Below are positions 1-6,123 of a stretch of DNA of 7,976 bases, piece after piece. Numbering within the stretch: the stretch's first letter is position 1; each line of letters opens with the position of its first letter. The position numbers and the translations under genes are program-made. Under the pieces are notes generated by a model that saw nothing but the letters and a program-made list of their open reading frames with translations, did no database searches and was not told the DNA's origin. The stretch comes from JBCCBI01 sp039034155 (GTDB taxonomy: Bacteria > Deinococcota > Deinococci > Deinococcales > Trueperaceae): positions 1-7,976 of the forward strand of contig JBCCBI010000264.1 of the NCBI GenBank assembly GCA_039034155.1, in the 5' to 3' direction.

Positions 1-815
1 CAGTTGGGTTGCGCTGCTTTCATCTCCACTGCTTGCTGACCTTGTTTGTCAACCCAGACACCACACGGACCGCCTTGCTCACTGGTTCCTAGCGCAACCT
101 CGTGACCGTCAAAATTTAACAACGGATGATAAAACTTAGCAACTTTCTCAGCCTCACCAACGACATAGTGGGCAATGAGCGCACGCCGAAAGCGGTCACT
201 GGTGTTGGGACCGCTACCGTGAATGACTTGACCATTAAAAAAGAGCACGTCGCCGGGGTGCATGGTGGCATTTTGAGGCTGCATGCCCTCAGCTAGCGGG
301 ACGGTTTCGTTAGTAAAACTGGTATCGGTTTCAGCCTCAACTGGACACAACTTGGGGAGGGTTTGGGTGCGTGGTACAAGTTGGAGGCAGCCGCTATCTT
401 CGTCACAAGTATCAACAGCCATCCAGGCAGCGAGGCAGGTGCCGGGGTAAACCTCGAGCGAGCGTTGGTCTTGATGGAGTGCTTGCCCACGGGCACCGGG
501 CGGTTTGAAGTAAAACATGGTCTGTGCTGCAAAAGGTTCACGCCCCAGTAGGCGCGTTGTCCACTGGCGCAAGCGGTCATCCAGTAACCAATTCAAACTG
601 AGGTCATCCCAACGGTGCGGGTGAACCATCCGTGGATACTTGGCCAAGGGGTCTGTCAAATCGGTGATATTATCACCTGCAAACCCGCCTGTGCCGCTGG
701 CGTTGAGGGCCGTAAAGTGCGTTTTGATGGCCTCAACTTCGGCATTTGAAAATAACTTGGGGACAACCACAAAGCCAAGGTCGTTAAAGGTTGCGAGGTG
801 GTCTTGCTCGAGCAT
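1..815 (-). CDS. Phytanoyl-CoA dioxygenase (PhyH) family Fe(II)/2-oxoglutarate oxygenase, 3' end cut by window edge
   Basis: An uninterrupted minus-strand frame of 271 codons starts with ATG at 815-813 and leaves the window at base 1 without a stop. The start is chosen because an AAAGGG ribosome site lies about 7 bases upstream and the protein begins MLEQDHLATFNDLGFVVVP, the usual PhyH opening (helix, then the GF.VV strand). The double-stranded beta-helix iron triad is visible: HQD (His114, Asp116) and a distal His199 in NGQVIHGSGPNTS. Arg208 or Arg210, just after it, would bind 2-oxoglutarate. PhyH proteins are usually about 260-300 residues, so only a short tail is missing. They are cytosolic oxygenases that hydroxylate or halogenate small molecules such as acyl-CoAs, ectoine or other amino-acid derivatives; the substrate cannot be read here. 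It diverges from the aldo-keto reductase gene. Family call is firm, specific role unknown. Confidence 0.9.
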   Translation of the reverse strand, partial: MLEQDHLATFNDLGFVVVPKLFSNAEVEAIKTHFTALNASGTGGFAGDNITDLTDPLAKYPRMVHPHRWDDLSLNWLLDDRLRQWTTRLLGREPFAAQTMFYFKPPGARGQALHQDQRSLEVYPGTCLAAWMAVDTCDEDSGCLQLVPRTQTLPKLCPVEAETDTSFTNETVPLAEGMQPQNATMHPGDVLFFNGQVIHGSGPNTSDRFRRALIAHYVVGEAEKVAKFYHPLLNFDGHEVALGTSEQGGPCGVWVDKQGQQAVEMKAAQPN

Positions 816-834
816 CACATCACCCTTTCTGAGG

Positions 835-866
835 CAGAGTTAAGCTGAAACAGAGTTAAGCTTAAC
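835..866. promoter_or_regulatory. Candidate operator: direct repeat plus perfect palindrome in the divergent spacer
   Basis: The 12-mer CAGAGTTAAGCT occurs at 835-846 and again at 851-862, a 16-base period. The second copy runs into GTTAAGCTTAAC (855-866), a perfect 12-base palindrome. The site lies in the 100-base gap between the divergent PhyH and aldo-keto reductase starts, about 20 bases from the first and 49 from the second, where a shared repressor or activator would bind. No convincing -35/-10 pair was found around it. That it is a protein-binding site is inference. Confidence 0.35.
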
Positions 867-915
867 AGCCTCACCTAATTTACCCATCTGTGCGTTGAAC
901 TCTCTGGAGGATACT

Positions 916-1890
916 ATGGATTATAGTCAGCTTAAAGGTATTAGCAAACCTGTCTCGAGGCTGGTACAAGGCGCAATCATGATAAATTCTCAAGATGAAG
1001 CTGCCTCGTTCCAGTTGCTAGACGATATATTTGAGCTTGGCTGCACAACCTTTGATACCGCCCATGTTTACGGCAATGGTGACGTTGAGCGAACGTTTGG
1101 GCGTTGGTTAAAATCGCGCGACCTGCGTGACAAGGTTGTTATCCTCGGCAAAGGTGCCCACCACAATGCCGACCGCAAACGGGTCACACCCTTTGACATT
1201 ACGGCAGACTTGCACGATTCCCTAGCGCGCTTTGGAGTCGATCACATCGACCTCTACATTCTCCACCGCGATGACCCCAGCGTGCCAGTGGAACCCATTA
1301 TCGACATCCTCAACGAGCACCAGCGGGCAGGCAAAATTGGCGTGTTTGGCGCGTCTAACTGGACCCACACGCGCATTGCTGAGGCCAATAGCTATGCTGA
1401 GCAAGCCGGGTTAAATTCTTTTCAAGTCAGTAGCCCCAACTTTAGCTTGGCTGAGCAAGTGCAAGAACCCTGGCCGGGCTGTGTGAGCATCAGCGGGCCT
1501 AAAGGTGAGGCTGCCAGAGCTTGGTATAGCGAGCAGCAGATGCCTTTATTTACCTGGTCGAGTTTGGCAGGTGGTTTTTTTTCCGGGCGCTTTCGCCGCG
1601 ATAACCTCGACAGCTTTGAAGATTATTTCGACACGCTTTGTGTAAGCTCATATTGCGTTGAGGATAACTTTAAGCGACTTGACCGCGCTCAAGACCTAGC
1701 TGAGCAAAAAGATGTTTCGCTACCGCAACTTGCACTTGCATATGTACTGAGCCAACCGCTCGATATTTATGCGCTGGTAGGTTGCCGCAACAAAGCGGAG
1801 TTTGCTGCCAATGTGGAAGCAAGTAAGCTCGAGCTATCTGAGGCGGAACGGGCCTGGCTCGAGCTTAGCACCGATACACCACCTAACTGA
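916..1890 (+). CDS. Aldo-keto reductase family oxidoreductase (324 aa)
   Basis: Predicted NAD(P)H-dependent cytosolic reductase of carbonyl compounds with a TIM-barrel fold. The full catalytic tetrad is visible: Asp47 and Tyr52 in FDTAHVYGNG, Lys79 in VILGKGAH, and His117 in DLYILHRDD. C-terminal AKR landmarks follow: FGASNW (strand after helix 4), QVSSPNFS, and LALAYVLSQP with a LVGCRN stretch that lines the cofactor phosphate site. The start at 916 is preferred because GGAGG (906-910) sits 5 bases upstream. An in-frame TTG at 895 would add 7 residues but has no such site and would place the ribosome site inside the gene. The length of 324 residues is normal for the family. It is followed after 14 bases by a GNAT acetyltransferase gene, probably in the same transcript. 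It resembles the YdhF/auxin-induced-protein-like branch; the substrate is unknown. Confidence 0.9.
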   Translation: MDYSQLKGISKPVSRLVQGAIMINSQDEAASFQLLDDIFELGCTTFDTAHVYGNGDVERTFGRWLKSRDLRDKVVILGKGAHHNADRKRVTPFDITADLHDSLARFGVDHIDLYILHRDDPSVPVEPIIDILNEHQRAGKIGVFGASNWTHTRIAEANSYAEQAGLNSFQVSSPNFSLAEQVQEPWPGCVSISGPKGEAARAWYSEQQMPLFTWSSLAGGFFSGRFRRDNLDSFEDYFDTLCVSSYCVEDNFKRLDRAQDLAEQKDVSLPQLALAYVLSQPLDIYALVGCRNKAEFAANVEASKLELSEAERAWLELSTDTPPN

Positions 1891-1904
1891 CCTAGATTTA
1901 CGTC

Positions 1905-2447
1905 ATGCAAGCTGACCCCATAACTATCCTCACAACGCACCACCTTTTACTCAGACAAGTTGAGTCACAAGACAGCACGGCTTTCCTGAACATTTTTGCT
2001 GACAAAGAGGTGATGCACTATGGTGATGGCGTCAAAGATTTAGCTTGGATAGAAGACTGGATTCAACACACGCAGCAGCATTATCAGCAGTTTGGCTACG
2101 GCAAATGGGCTGTTATCCGGCAAGCTGATGCTGCCTTGCTTGGTTATTGCGGTTTGGAATACGCCAGCGATGTGTGTGGGCAGCCTGAAGTGGCCCTTGG
2201 TTACCGGCTAGCAAGGGCTTACTGGGGGCAAGGTTACGCCTCCGAGGCCGTCACTGCAACGTTGAACTATGGCTTTAGTTTGCTTGGTCTACGGCGCATT
2301 ATAGCAACCATTGATCCTGGTAATGTTGCCTCAGTTCGGGTGGCGCAAAAAGCAGGCATGGTTTATGAGCAGGATGTAATCTACGAAGGTTACACGCACC
2401 CTGACCATGTTTATACGATTAAGAGTGTGTCTATCAAACCCCTCTAG
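1905..2447 (+). CDS. GNAT N-acetyltransferase, RimJ/RimL-like (180 aa)
   Basis: Acetyl-CoA-dependent N-acetyltransferase of the Acetyltransf_3 (RimJ/RimL) group. Family features in order: the N-terminal strand LTTHHLLLRQV (residues 9-19); the acceptor-side helices with VMHYGDG; the LLGYCGLEY strand (78-86); and the acetyl-CoA pyrophosphate loop, motif A, YWGQGYASEAV (106-116). Near residues 137-150 comes the typical PGNVASVRVAQKAGM segment, in which the Asn and Ser are conserved. The length is normal. No clear ribosome site precedes the ATG, and the gene begins 14 bases after the aldo-keto reductase stop, so translational coupling is likely. Relatives modify ribosomal-protein N termini, antibiotics or small amines; the target cannot be told from sequence. 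Confidence 0.88.
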   Translation: MQADPITILTTHHLLLRQVESQDSTAFLNIFADKEVMHYGDGVKDLAWIEDWIQHTQQHYQQFGYGKWAVIRQADAALLGYCGLEYASDVCGQPEVALGYRLARAYWGQGYASEAVTATLNYGFSLLGLRRIIATIDPGNVASVRVAQKAGMVYEQDVIYEGYTHPDHVYTIKSVSIKPL

Positions 2448-2470
2448 AAGACTGTGCTCATGGTGCGTGC

Positions 2471-2479
2471 TGTTATAAT
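2471..2479 (+). promoter_or_regulatory. Extended -10 promoter candidate (TGTTATAAT)
   Basis: TGT followed by a perfect TATAAT lies just after the GNAT stop. No recognisable -35 sits 16-18 bases upstream, but the TGn extension can compensate for that. A transcript from here would start near 2486 and run through the hairpin repeat at 2546-2592, as a short RNA or as a roughly 340-base leader of the DUF4388 gene. Confidence 0.3.
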
Positions 2480-2545
2480 GCTGCAAAAGTAACGTTTGAT
2501 GAAGTTTTTGATGGAAGTAAAACAATGAAACTAAAAATTTATGAT

Positions 2546-2592
2546 ATTTCCATCTGAAGCTGCTCGAGCAACTTCAGATGCGAGCTAGGCGA
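2546..2592 (-). repeat. 47-base hairpin repeat, copy A (inverted relative to copy B at 4743)
   Basis: Bases 2551-2580 form a near-perfect 30-base inverted repeat centred on GCTCGAGC, with one C/A mismatch on this strand that becomes a G-U pair in minus-strand RNA. The reverse complement of 2546-2592 aligns without gaps to 4743-4789: it begins TCGCCTAGCTCGCAT and ends ATGGAAAT, and most changes within the arms keep or nearly keep the hairpin. No T run follows on either strand, so it is not a classic terminator. It behaves like a small dispersed REP- or MITE-like element. Confidence 0.7.
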
Positions 2593-2653
2593 ACCCGCAC
2601 AAGCCTGTTTAGTATGGCTTAACTTAATCCTGAAACTGCTTTAAAAATAAAGA

Positions 2654-2683
2654 ATCGTTCTAGGACGATGTCGCAATGTGCGA
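2654..2683. promoter_or_regulatory. Pair of small inverted repeats upstream of the DUF4388 gene
   Basis: ATCGTTCTAGGACGAT (2654-2669) is a near-perfect palindrome around CTAG, with a single non-matching pair. Immediately after it, TCGCA-ATG-TGCGA (2671-2683) is a perfect 5-base stem with a 3-base loop. TGCTACACT, an extended -10-like site, follows at 2693-2701. This could be an operator next to a promoter, about 130 bases before the DUF4388 start. The regulatory reading is inference. Confidence 0.3.
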
Positions 2684-2828
2684 TAGCAGCCTGTGCTACA
2701 CTCTTGAAAGCGCGTGGGCTATGTACCTTTGTGTATAACCTCAAGCAATCCTGACCGAGAGCATTTTCTTACCCCCATATCTTAAAGATCTAATCGGTCT
2801 AGTCCAGCGTTTACGTGAGGTTTGAGTT

Positions 2829-3752
2829 GTGTCAATTTTTGGCTCTTTTGATGAATTACCGTTTCCAGATGTTGTTAGTATGCTCGAGCGGCGCGCGGGA
2901 TATTTGCGCGTCTGGAGCGTGGCTGGTGGCAAACGCTACACCTTTCACCTAAACAAAGGGGTGCTGCAAGCACTGCAGGTAGAGACAACCTGGCTTACAG
3001 ATGTCTTTGAGCTGCGTGAAGCTGTTGTGAGTGTGATGCAAGCTAGCCAAGGTGAGTTTGAATTTGAACGTTGTGATCCTACTAAGTTAGCAACTGGTCT
3101 CGACCGACCTTTGCAGCAACTCTTGCTCAGTGCGTCGAGTGCAGTGGATGAAATTATAACTTACCGCAGTCATTTTGCTGATGTCAGAACGCGTTTTCGC
3201 CTGGTAAGTAACTTAGATAGCTGGACAGATTACGACCTACAGCAGTTTTGGCAACATGGGCAAGCTGCACTTAAACAGGGTGCTAGTGCAGAAGAATTAG
3301 CACCTAGATTGGGGATGGGTCTAGAAAATGTACAGCTTTACTTATACAAGTTGCGTACCCTTGGCGTACTTGCCCCGGTCCAAGAATTTCGGCAGCAAGC
3401 ACAGCAGCGTCGGCATGCTGTACAACTTTCGACTCAATCTAGCGTGGCAGCTACTGCAAACGTGCAACCAGTAGTAGCTGATGTACCTGACTTAACTGAC
3501 GAGTTTGCCGATTTAATTGCTTGGGCAGATGAACTTGACCAGAACTCGAGCCCTTCATCTGTAGATGCCGACTCCTCAACATCCTCACACCCAGCTAGCC
3601 CATATCCAGTTCACTCGCAAACACAACATACAGACGCCAAGCACTCCCGTCAGCAAGTTAACACCCCACAAGTAGCATCTCAACCATCCGATAGGCAGGA
3701 AACGATGATTCAACGTATGATTCGAGCTTTATCTTTTGGAAAGCGCTTATGA
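2829..3752 (+). CDS. DUF4388 (PATAN-like) domain protein with C-terminal helical/winged-helix-like region (307 aa)
   Basis: The start is GTG, with GAGG 8 bases upstream. Residues 3-80 match the DUF4388 pattern: an opening GSFDELPFPDVVSMLE helix, a small beta barrel with GYLRVW, YTFHLNKGVLQAL, and a closing QGEFEFERC. This domain is found in bacterial signalling adaptors, often next to receiver domains or small GTPases. Residues about 125-185 (TDYDLQQFW... through YKLRTLGVLAPV) look like a compact helical domain, perhaps a winged helix. Residues about 190-290 are rich in Ser, Thr, Gln and His and are probably disordered. The end, MIQRMIRALSFGKRL, is a basic amphipathic helix that could bind a membrane or a partner. 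There is no signal peptide or membrane segment. Its last bases overlap the GTPase start by ATGA, so the two proteins are made together and are probable partners. No catalytic activity is suggested. Confidence 0.8.
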   Translation: MSIFGSFDELPFPDVVSMLERRAGYLRVWSVAGGKRYTFHLNKGVLQALQVETTWLTDVFELREAVVSVMQASQGEFEFERCDPTKLATGLDRPLQQLLLSASSAVDEIITYRSHFADVRTRFRLVSNLDSWTDYDLQQFWQHGQAALKQGASAEELAPRLGMGLENVQLYLYKLRTLGVLAPVQEFRQQAQQRRHAVQLSTQSSVAATANVQPVVADVPDLTDEFADLIAWADELDQNSSPSSVDADSSTSSHPASPYPVHSQTQHTDAKHSRQQVNTPQVASQPSDRQETMIQRMIRALSFGKRL

Positions 3753-4414
3753 GCAATATCAATAACGACGTCAATAATCCGGATCAAATTAATCTTAATG
3801 ACACTATCTGGTCAGACAGCGTCAACATACCTGTAGATAGTGTGCCCGCAGAAGACGGAACAGCAGAACTAACGGATACTAGCTTGATACAGCCACTCAA
3901 ACTGGTTGTATCTGGACCTGTAGGCGCTGGCAAAACATCGTTTGTGCAAAGCTTATCTGAAACTGAGGTCGTTGAAACTGACGAGGTTGCGTCTGAAGAT
4001 ATTGGCAAAGACCGTACGACGGTTGCGCTGGATTTTGGTACCTTAACCCTCGATGGCATCCCGCTATATTTATTTGGCACGCCAGGTCAAGACCGCTTTG
4101 ATTTTATGTGGGAAATCCTTTGCGAGGGTGCGCTTGGCATGATTTTGCTTGTGGCTGGCGACAGACCCAAAGATTTACCGCATGCTCGTAATATTTTGGA
4201 ATTTGTTACCAGTCGTGTTCCTGTGCCGTTTATTGTGGGAGTAACTCGCCAAGATCTACCCAAGGTGTGGGAACCTGAAGACATTGCTGACTACTTTGGG
4301 CTAGACTCTCAGCAAGTGGTCGGTCTCAATGCAACAAGTCCAACTGGGTCGGTGCTGGCACTGATTGCCTTGTTACGCTTAATTCATCAATATGATTATG
4401 AACCCCGTTTGTAA
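3749..4414 (+). CDS. Small Ras-like GTPase, CvnD/MglA-like (221 aa)
   Basis: Predicted cytoplasmic GTP-binding switch protein. The P-loop GPVGAGKTS is at residues 56-64, a switch I threonine at 90-91 (DRTTVALDFG), and the G3/switch II motif FGTPGQDRF at 109-117. G4 is TRQD at 166-169 in place of NKxD, and an ATS-type G5 lies near 195. FGTPGQxRFxFMW is typical of actinobacterial CvnD-like and related prokaryotic GTPases that work with Roadblock/LC7 proteins as GAP or scaffold; the DxxG aspartate is Gly here, as in those relatives. Unusual is an acidic, Asn/Asp/Ser-rich N-terminal extension of about 48 residues before the G domain. The ATG overlaps the upstream DUF4388 stop (ATGA), showing translational coupling. 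The probable Roadblock partner is encoded 430 bases downstream. Known relatives govern cell polarity, motility or developmental regulation; the exact process here is unknown. Confidence 0.88.
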   Translation: MSNINNDVNNPDQINLNDTIWSDSVNIPVDSVPAEDGTAELTDTSLIQPLKLVVSGPVGAGKTSFVQSLSETEVVETDEVASEDIGKDRTTVALDFGTLTLDGIPLYLFGTPGQDRFDFMWEILCEGALGMILLVAGDRPKDLPHARNILEFVTSRVPVPFIVGVTRQDLPKVWEPEDIADYFGLDSQQVVGLNATSPTGSVLALIALLRLIHQYDYEPRL

Positions 4415-4500
4415 TGTACTTAGTTAATCTTAAAACTTGAGACATTAATTATAACAGTTTCTCTATTTCAAGATATTCCTGACTCCATGAGGAGGTCATT

Positions 4501-4533
4501 ATGCCACTACGTTGCCTTGACGACACCTCTTAA
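4501..4533 (+). CDS. Possible 10-codon leader peptide (MPLRCLDDTS)
   Basis: A near-ideal AGGAGGT (4490-4496) lies 4 bases before this ATG, a better site than most genes in the window have, yet the frame closes after 10 codons. The ribosome site is inside a small hairpin (GACTCC at 4481-4486 with GGAGGTC at 4491-4497, one bulge). ACCTC (4525-4529) could alternatively pair with GAGGT (4492-4496), and CACCT/AGGTG (4524-4528, 4533-4537) forms another stem. Either a regulatory leader peptide or the remnant of a lost gene; chance is possible. Confidence 0.2.
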   Translation: MPLRCLDDTS

Positions 4534-4620
4534 GGTGGCACTCGACAACCGATATGCAGATGGTGAGAGAGCTCTTGCGTTGGAGTATACAATCGTACGT
4601 CTAATCCACGATTCATGATG

Positions 4621-4650
4621 TTGGCTAATTGCTAAGATTAATTAGCGCAA
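4621..4650. promoter_or_regulatory. Bulged inverted repeat (TTGGCTAATT / AATTAGCGCAA)
   Basis: GCTAATT (4624-4630) and AATTAGC (4640-4646) are perfect complements around a 9-base loop, extended by TTG/CAA across one unpaired G. It lies directly upstream of the promoter-like sequence at 4657, a place where an operator would fit. No T run follows, so it is not a terminator. Confidence 0.3.
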
Positions 4651-4656
4651 AGAGCC

Positions 4657-4686
4657 TTGAACACAACTTTCACCGTGTGCTATCAC
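4657..4686 (+). promoter_or_regulatory. Candidate promoter for the Roadblock-globin pair
   Basis: TTGAAC (4657-4662), an 18-base spacer, then TATCAC (4681-4686) preceded by a TGn extension (TGC). Each box matches 4 of 6 consensus bases. Transcription would begin near 4693 and give a leader of about 150 bases carrying hairpin repeat B. Weak evidence by eye. Confidence 0.3.
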
Positions 4687-4742
4687 CTTATAACTAGCAA
4701 TTCCAGGATAGATTCTCCCACACTGAATGGGTCTTTTTCGAC

Positions 4743-4789
4743 TCGCCTAGCTCGCATTTGAAGTTGCTGGAGCAACTCCAAATGGAAAT
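4743..4789 (+). repeat. 47-base hairpin repeat, copy B (inverted relative to copy A at 2546)
   Basis: Bases 4755-4784 form a hairpin (arms CATTTGAAGTTGCT and AGCAACTCCAAATG, one A/C mismatch), preceded by TCGCCTAGCTCG and followed by GAAAT. Gap-free alignment to the reverse complement of copy A shows only five differences by eye, all in the hairpin part. It lies 55 bases before the Roadblock start and inside the presumed leader, so it may affect that mRNA as well as being a dispersed element. Confidence 0.7.
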
Positions 4790-4844
4790 GCTTAACTTAA
4801 CAAACGTAACTTGAAGGTCATCATCTATCAGGAGGATAACTACC

Positions 4845-5207
4845 ATGAGTAAACAAGAACAACTGCAAAGCATTATTGAAGAGGTACGCGCTGCCATTCC
4901 AGAAGTAAAGGGTGCCATTATTGCCTCAACAGACGGTCTGGCTATTGTGCACTCACTCAGTAGCGGTGACCCCAACCGAGTTGCTGCTATGGCTGCAACT
5001 GCACTAGGACTTGGTAAACGCATCACCAATACCTTAGGCGTTGGTACTTTATCTGAAACAACTGTAACCGGCGCAGACGGACAAGTGTTTTTGTACGCTG
5101 CTGGCACCGAAGGTGTGCTGTCTGTGATTGCTGGGGCAGACGCTAACGTAGGTTTGATTCACCTAGAAGCAAGAGACGCTGCCAAAAAAATTGCTGACGT
5201 TATCTAA
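4845..5207 (+). CDS. Roadblock/LC7 domain protein, MglB-like (120 aa)
   Basis: A single-domain Roadblock/LC7 protein of normal length. Visible family features are the N-terminal helix (QLQSIIEEVRAAIP), the strand pair VKGAIIASTDGLAIVHS (residues 21-37), the long central helix with MAATALGLGKRI, the strands LSETTVTGADGQVFLYAAG, and the C-terminal helix EARDAAKKIADVI. Such proteins dimerise and act as GAPs or scaffolds for small Ras-like GTPases (MglB with MglA in Myxococcus and Thermus; CvnB with CvnD in Streptomyces). The likely partner is the GTPase ending at 4414. AGGAGG lies 9 bases before the ATG. The stand-alone globin gene follows after 52 bases with its own ribosome site and no terminator between, so the two are probably co-transcribed. 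That GAP activity is present is inference. Confidence 0.92.
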   Translation: MSKQEQLQSIIEEVRAAIPEVKGAIIASTDGLAIVHSLSSGDPNRVAAMAATALGLGKRITNTLGVGTLSETTVTGADGQVFLYAAGTEGVLSVIAGADANVGLIHLEARDAAKKIADVI

Positions 5208-5224
5208 ACAACGTTATCTAAACA
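5197..5224. repeat. Exact tandem duplication of 14 bases across the Roadblock stop codon
   Basis: ACGTTATCTAAACA occurs at 5197-5210 and immediately again at 5211-5224. The first copy contains the last codons and the TAA stop; the second is untranslated. It looks like a recent slippage duplication with no effect on the protein. Confidence 0.85.
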
Positions 5225-5259
5225 CTACAAGCTACGTGTATACCTGAAGGAGAAACACA

Positions 5260-5808
5260 GTGGAAGACAGAAAAAGTTGGAGTATTAAGGGTGAAGCCAT
5301 TCAACAAGAGTTGCTCGAGCTCGTCCATTTAGACGACGCTGAAAAAGCCCTGCTGACCGCCTTACAAACTGAAGCCAAAACCCAAGCACCAACCATGGTA
5401 CAAGCGTTTTATGACCGCCTTTTTGCGCACGATAATACTAAGGAGTATTTTGAAGGCGCTTCTATGGACCGCTTGCACAGCATGATTGCTGACTGGTTTG
5501 TAGAGCTCTTTGGTGGTGACTACGGTAGCGACTATGTTAAAAAGCGTATCGAGATAGGCGAGATTCACGTGCGTATTGGTTTACCGGTGCGCTATCCGCT
5601 AGCTATGTTAGATATCATTAGCAAGTATGGGCTCGAGGTTGCTGGTACTAGCGATCAAGTCGAAGCAGCCCAAGCTGCGTTCCTCAAAATATTATCGCTA
5701 GATGTTGCTGTGTTTAACCAAGCTTATGAAAATAATCAGTTACACCACCTTGCTGACCTTGTTGGGGGAGAACGTTTAGCCCGCTTGTTACTATCTGGTA
5801 CAACCTAA
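5260..5808 (+). CDS. Stand-alone protoglobin / globin-coupled-sensor domain protein (182 aa)
   Basis: Haem-binding sensor globin of the HemAT/protoglobin class, here without any fused output domain. The GTG start has AAGGAG 7 bases upstream. After a short N-terminal tail the globin fold covers about residues 10-180. Tyr51 in AFYDRLF is the likely distal B-helix tyrosine. The proximal haem ligand is His103 in the family signature IGEIHVRIGLPVRYP, and LDVAVFNQAY marks a later helix. The protein ends soon after the fold, so it must signal through a partner or act as an O2/NO/CO-binding protein. It follows the Roadblock gene by 52 bases, which suggests that it feeds the GTPase switch. A copy about 80% identical is the C-terminal domain of the receiver protein at 6455-7945. 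Fold and haem ligand are well supported; ligand and output are unknown. Confidence 0.88.
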   Translation: MEDRKSWSIKGEAIQQELLELVHLDDAEKALLTALQTEAKTQAPTMVQAFYDRLFAHDNTKEYFEGASMDRLHSMIADWFVELFGGDYGSDYVKKRIEIGEIHVRIGLPVRYPLAMLDIISKYGLEVAGTSDQVEAAQAAFLKILSLDVAVFNQAYENNQLHHLADLVGGERLARLLLSGTT

Positions 5809-6004
5809 ACTCGTTGGGCTAGCTTAAGTATCACATGTGTAATGATGCTCGCTGTACTCATCTCTAACCCCATGAAATCCTCTATCTAAGCTGTAAACGA
5901 ACGCATGAATCTACTCAGCTTTCAGCATCAGTAACCAAATGAGGGTTCAGGTAAGTATCAATTAGTGACTACCAAACAATAGATATCAAGTTTGAAGGGG
6001 AGAA

Positions 6005-6038
6005 GTAAACCTTACAGAGGTTTACAAGCTATCTTTTT
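6005..6038 (+). terminator. Hairpin followed by T run, possible terminator of the Roadblock-globin transcript
   Basis: GTAAACC (6005-6011) and GGTTTAC (6019-6025) form a perfect 7-base stem with a 7-base loop. A run of five T (6034-6038) follows 8 bases later. The stem is AT-rich and the gap to the T run is long, and it lies about 200 bases after the globin stop, so it would be a weak terminator. It could equally be an operator. Confidence 0.3.
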
Positions 6039-6123
6039 GAACTTGGTATTGTGCTGACATGTTTGTTATTTGCTCCAGCAATAGGCATAAATATTGTCTA
6101 GGATGATAAGCTAAGTGTATATT

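Larger units (their letters stand above)
2448..2828. other. 381-base non-coding spacer before the signalling cluster
   Basis: No credible protein gene. It contains, in order: an extended -10-like site, two overlapping mini-frames (2499-2528 and 2525-2557, 9 and 10 codons, joined by ATGA) without good ribosome sites, one copy of a 47-base hairpin repeat, the motif GCTTAACTTAA (2617-2627), and two small inverted repeats. The length and structure content suggest a separate promoter region for the DUF4388-GTPase pair and possibly a short untranslated RNA. Confidence 0.5.
4415..4844. other. 430-base non-coding spacer between the GTPase and Roadblock genes
   Basis: No convincing protein gene. It holds a strong ribosome site in front of a 10-codon frame (4501-4533), several small hairpins, a promoter-like pair at 4657-4686, hairpin repeat copy B (4743-4789) and GCTTAACTTAA (4790-4800). 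The same 11-mer lies downstream of hairpin copy A, at 2617-2627. The spacer suggests that the Roadblock-globin pair has its own promoter and a structured leader. Confidence 0.5.

Noticed and set aside
293..580. Open frame on the minus strand inside the leftmost gene, and plus-strand frames at 363-551 and 640-843
   Set aside because: All overlap the PhyH oxygenase frame, which has recognisable iron-binding motifs; these are out-of-frame shadows without family features.
895..915. TTG start adding 7 residues to the aldo-keto reductase
   Set aside because: GGAGG at 906-910 is ideally placed for the ATG at 916 and would lie inside the coding region if TTG were used; the extra residues match no family feature.
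2499..2557. Two overlapping mini-frames (9 and 10 codons, ATGA overlap) after the GNAT gene
   Set aside because: They are too short and lack ribosome sites; the second ends in the arm of hairpin copy A. Mentioned in the spacer entry only.
2551..2580. Hairpin copy A (and copy B) as rho-independent terminators
   Set aside because: No T run follows the stem on either strand at either copy; their similarity to each other argues for a dispersed element instead.
4694..5107. 137-codon minus-strand frame over the Roadblock gene
   Set aside because: It is antisense to a clear Roadblock/LC7 protein with a strong ribosome site, and its Ser/Val-rich translation is typical of a shadow frame.
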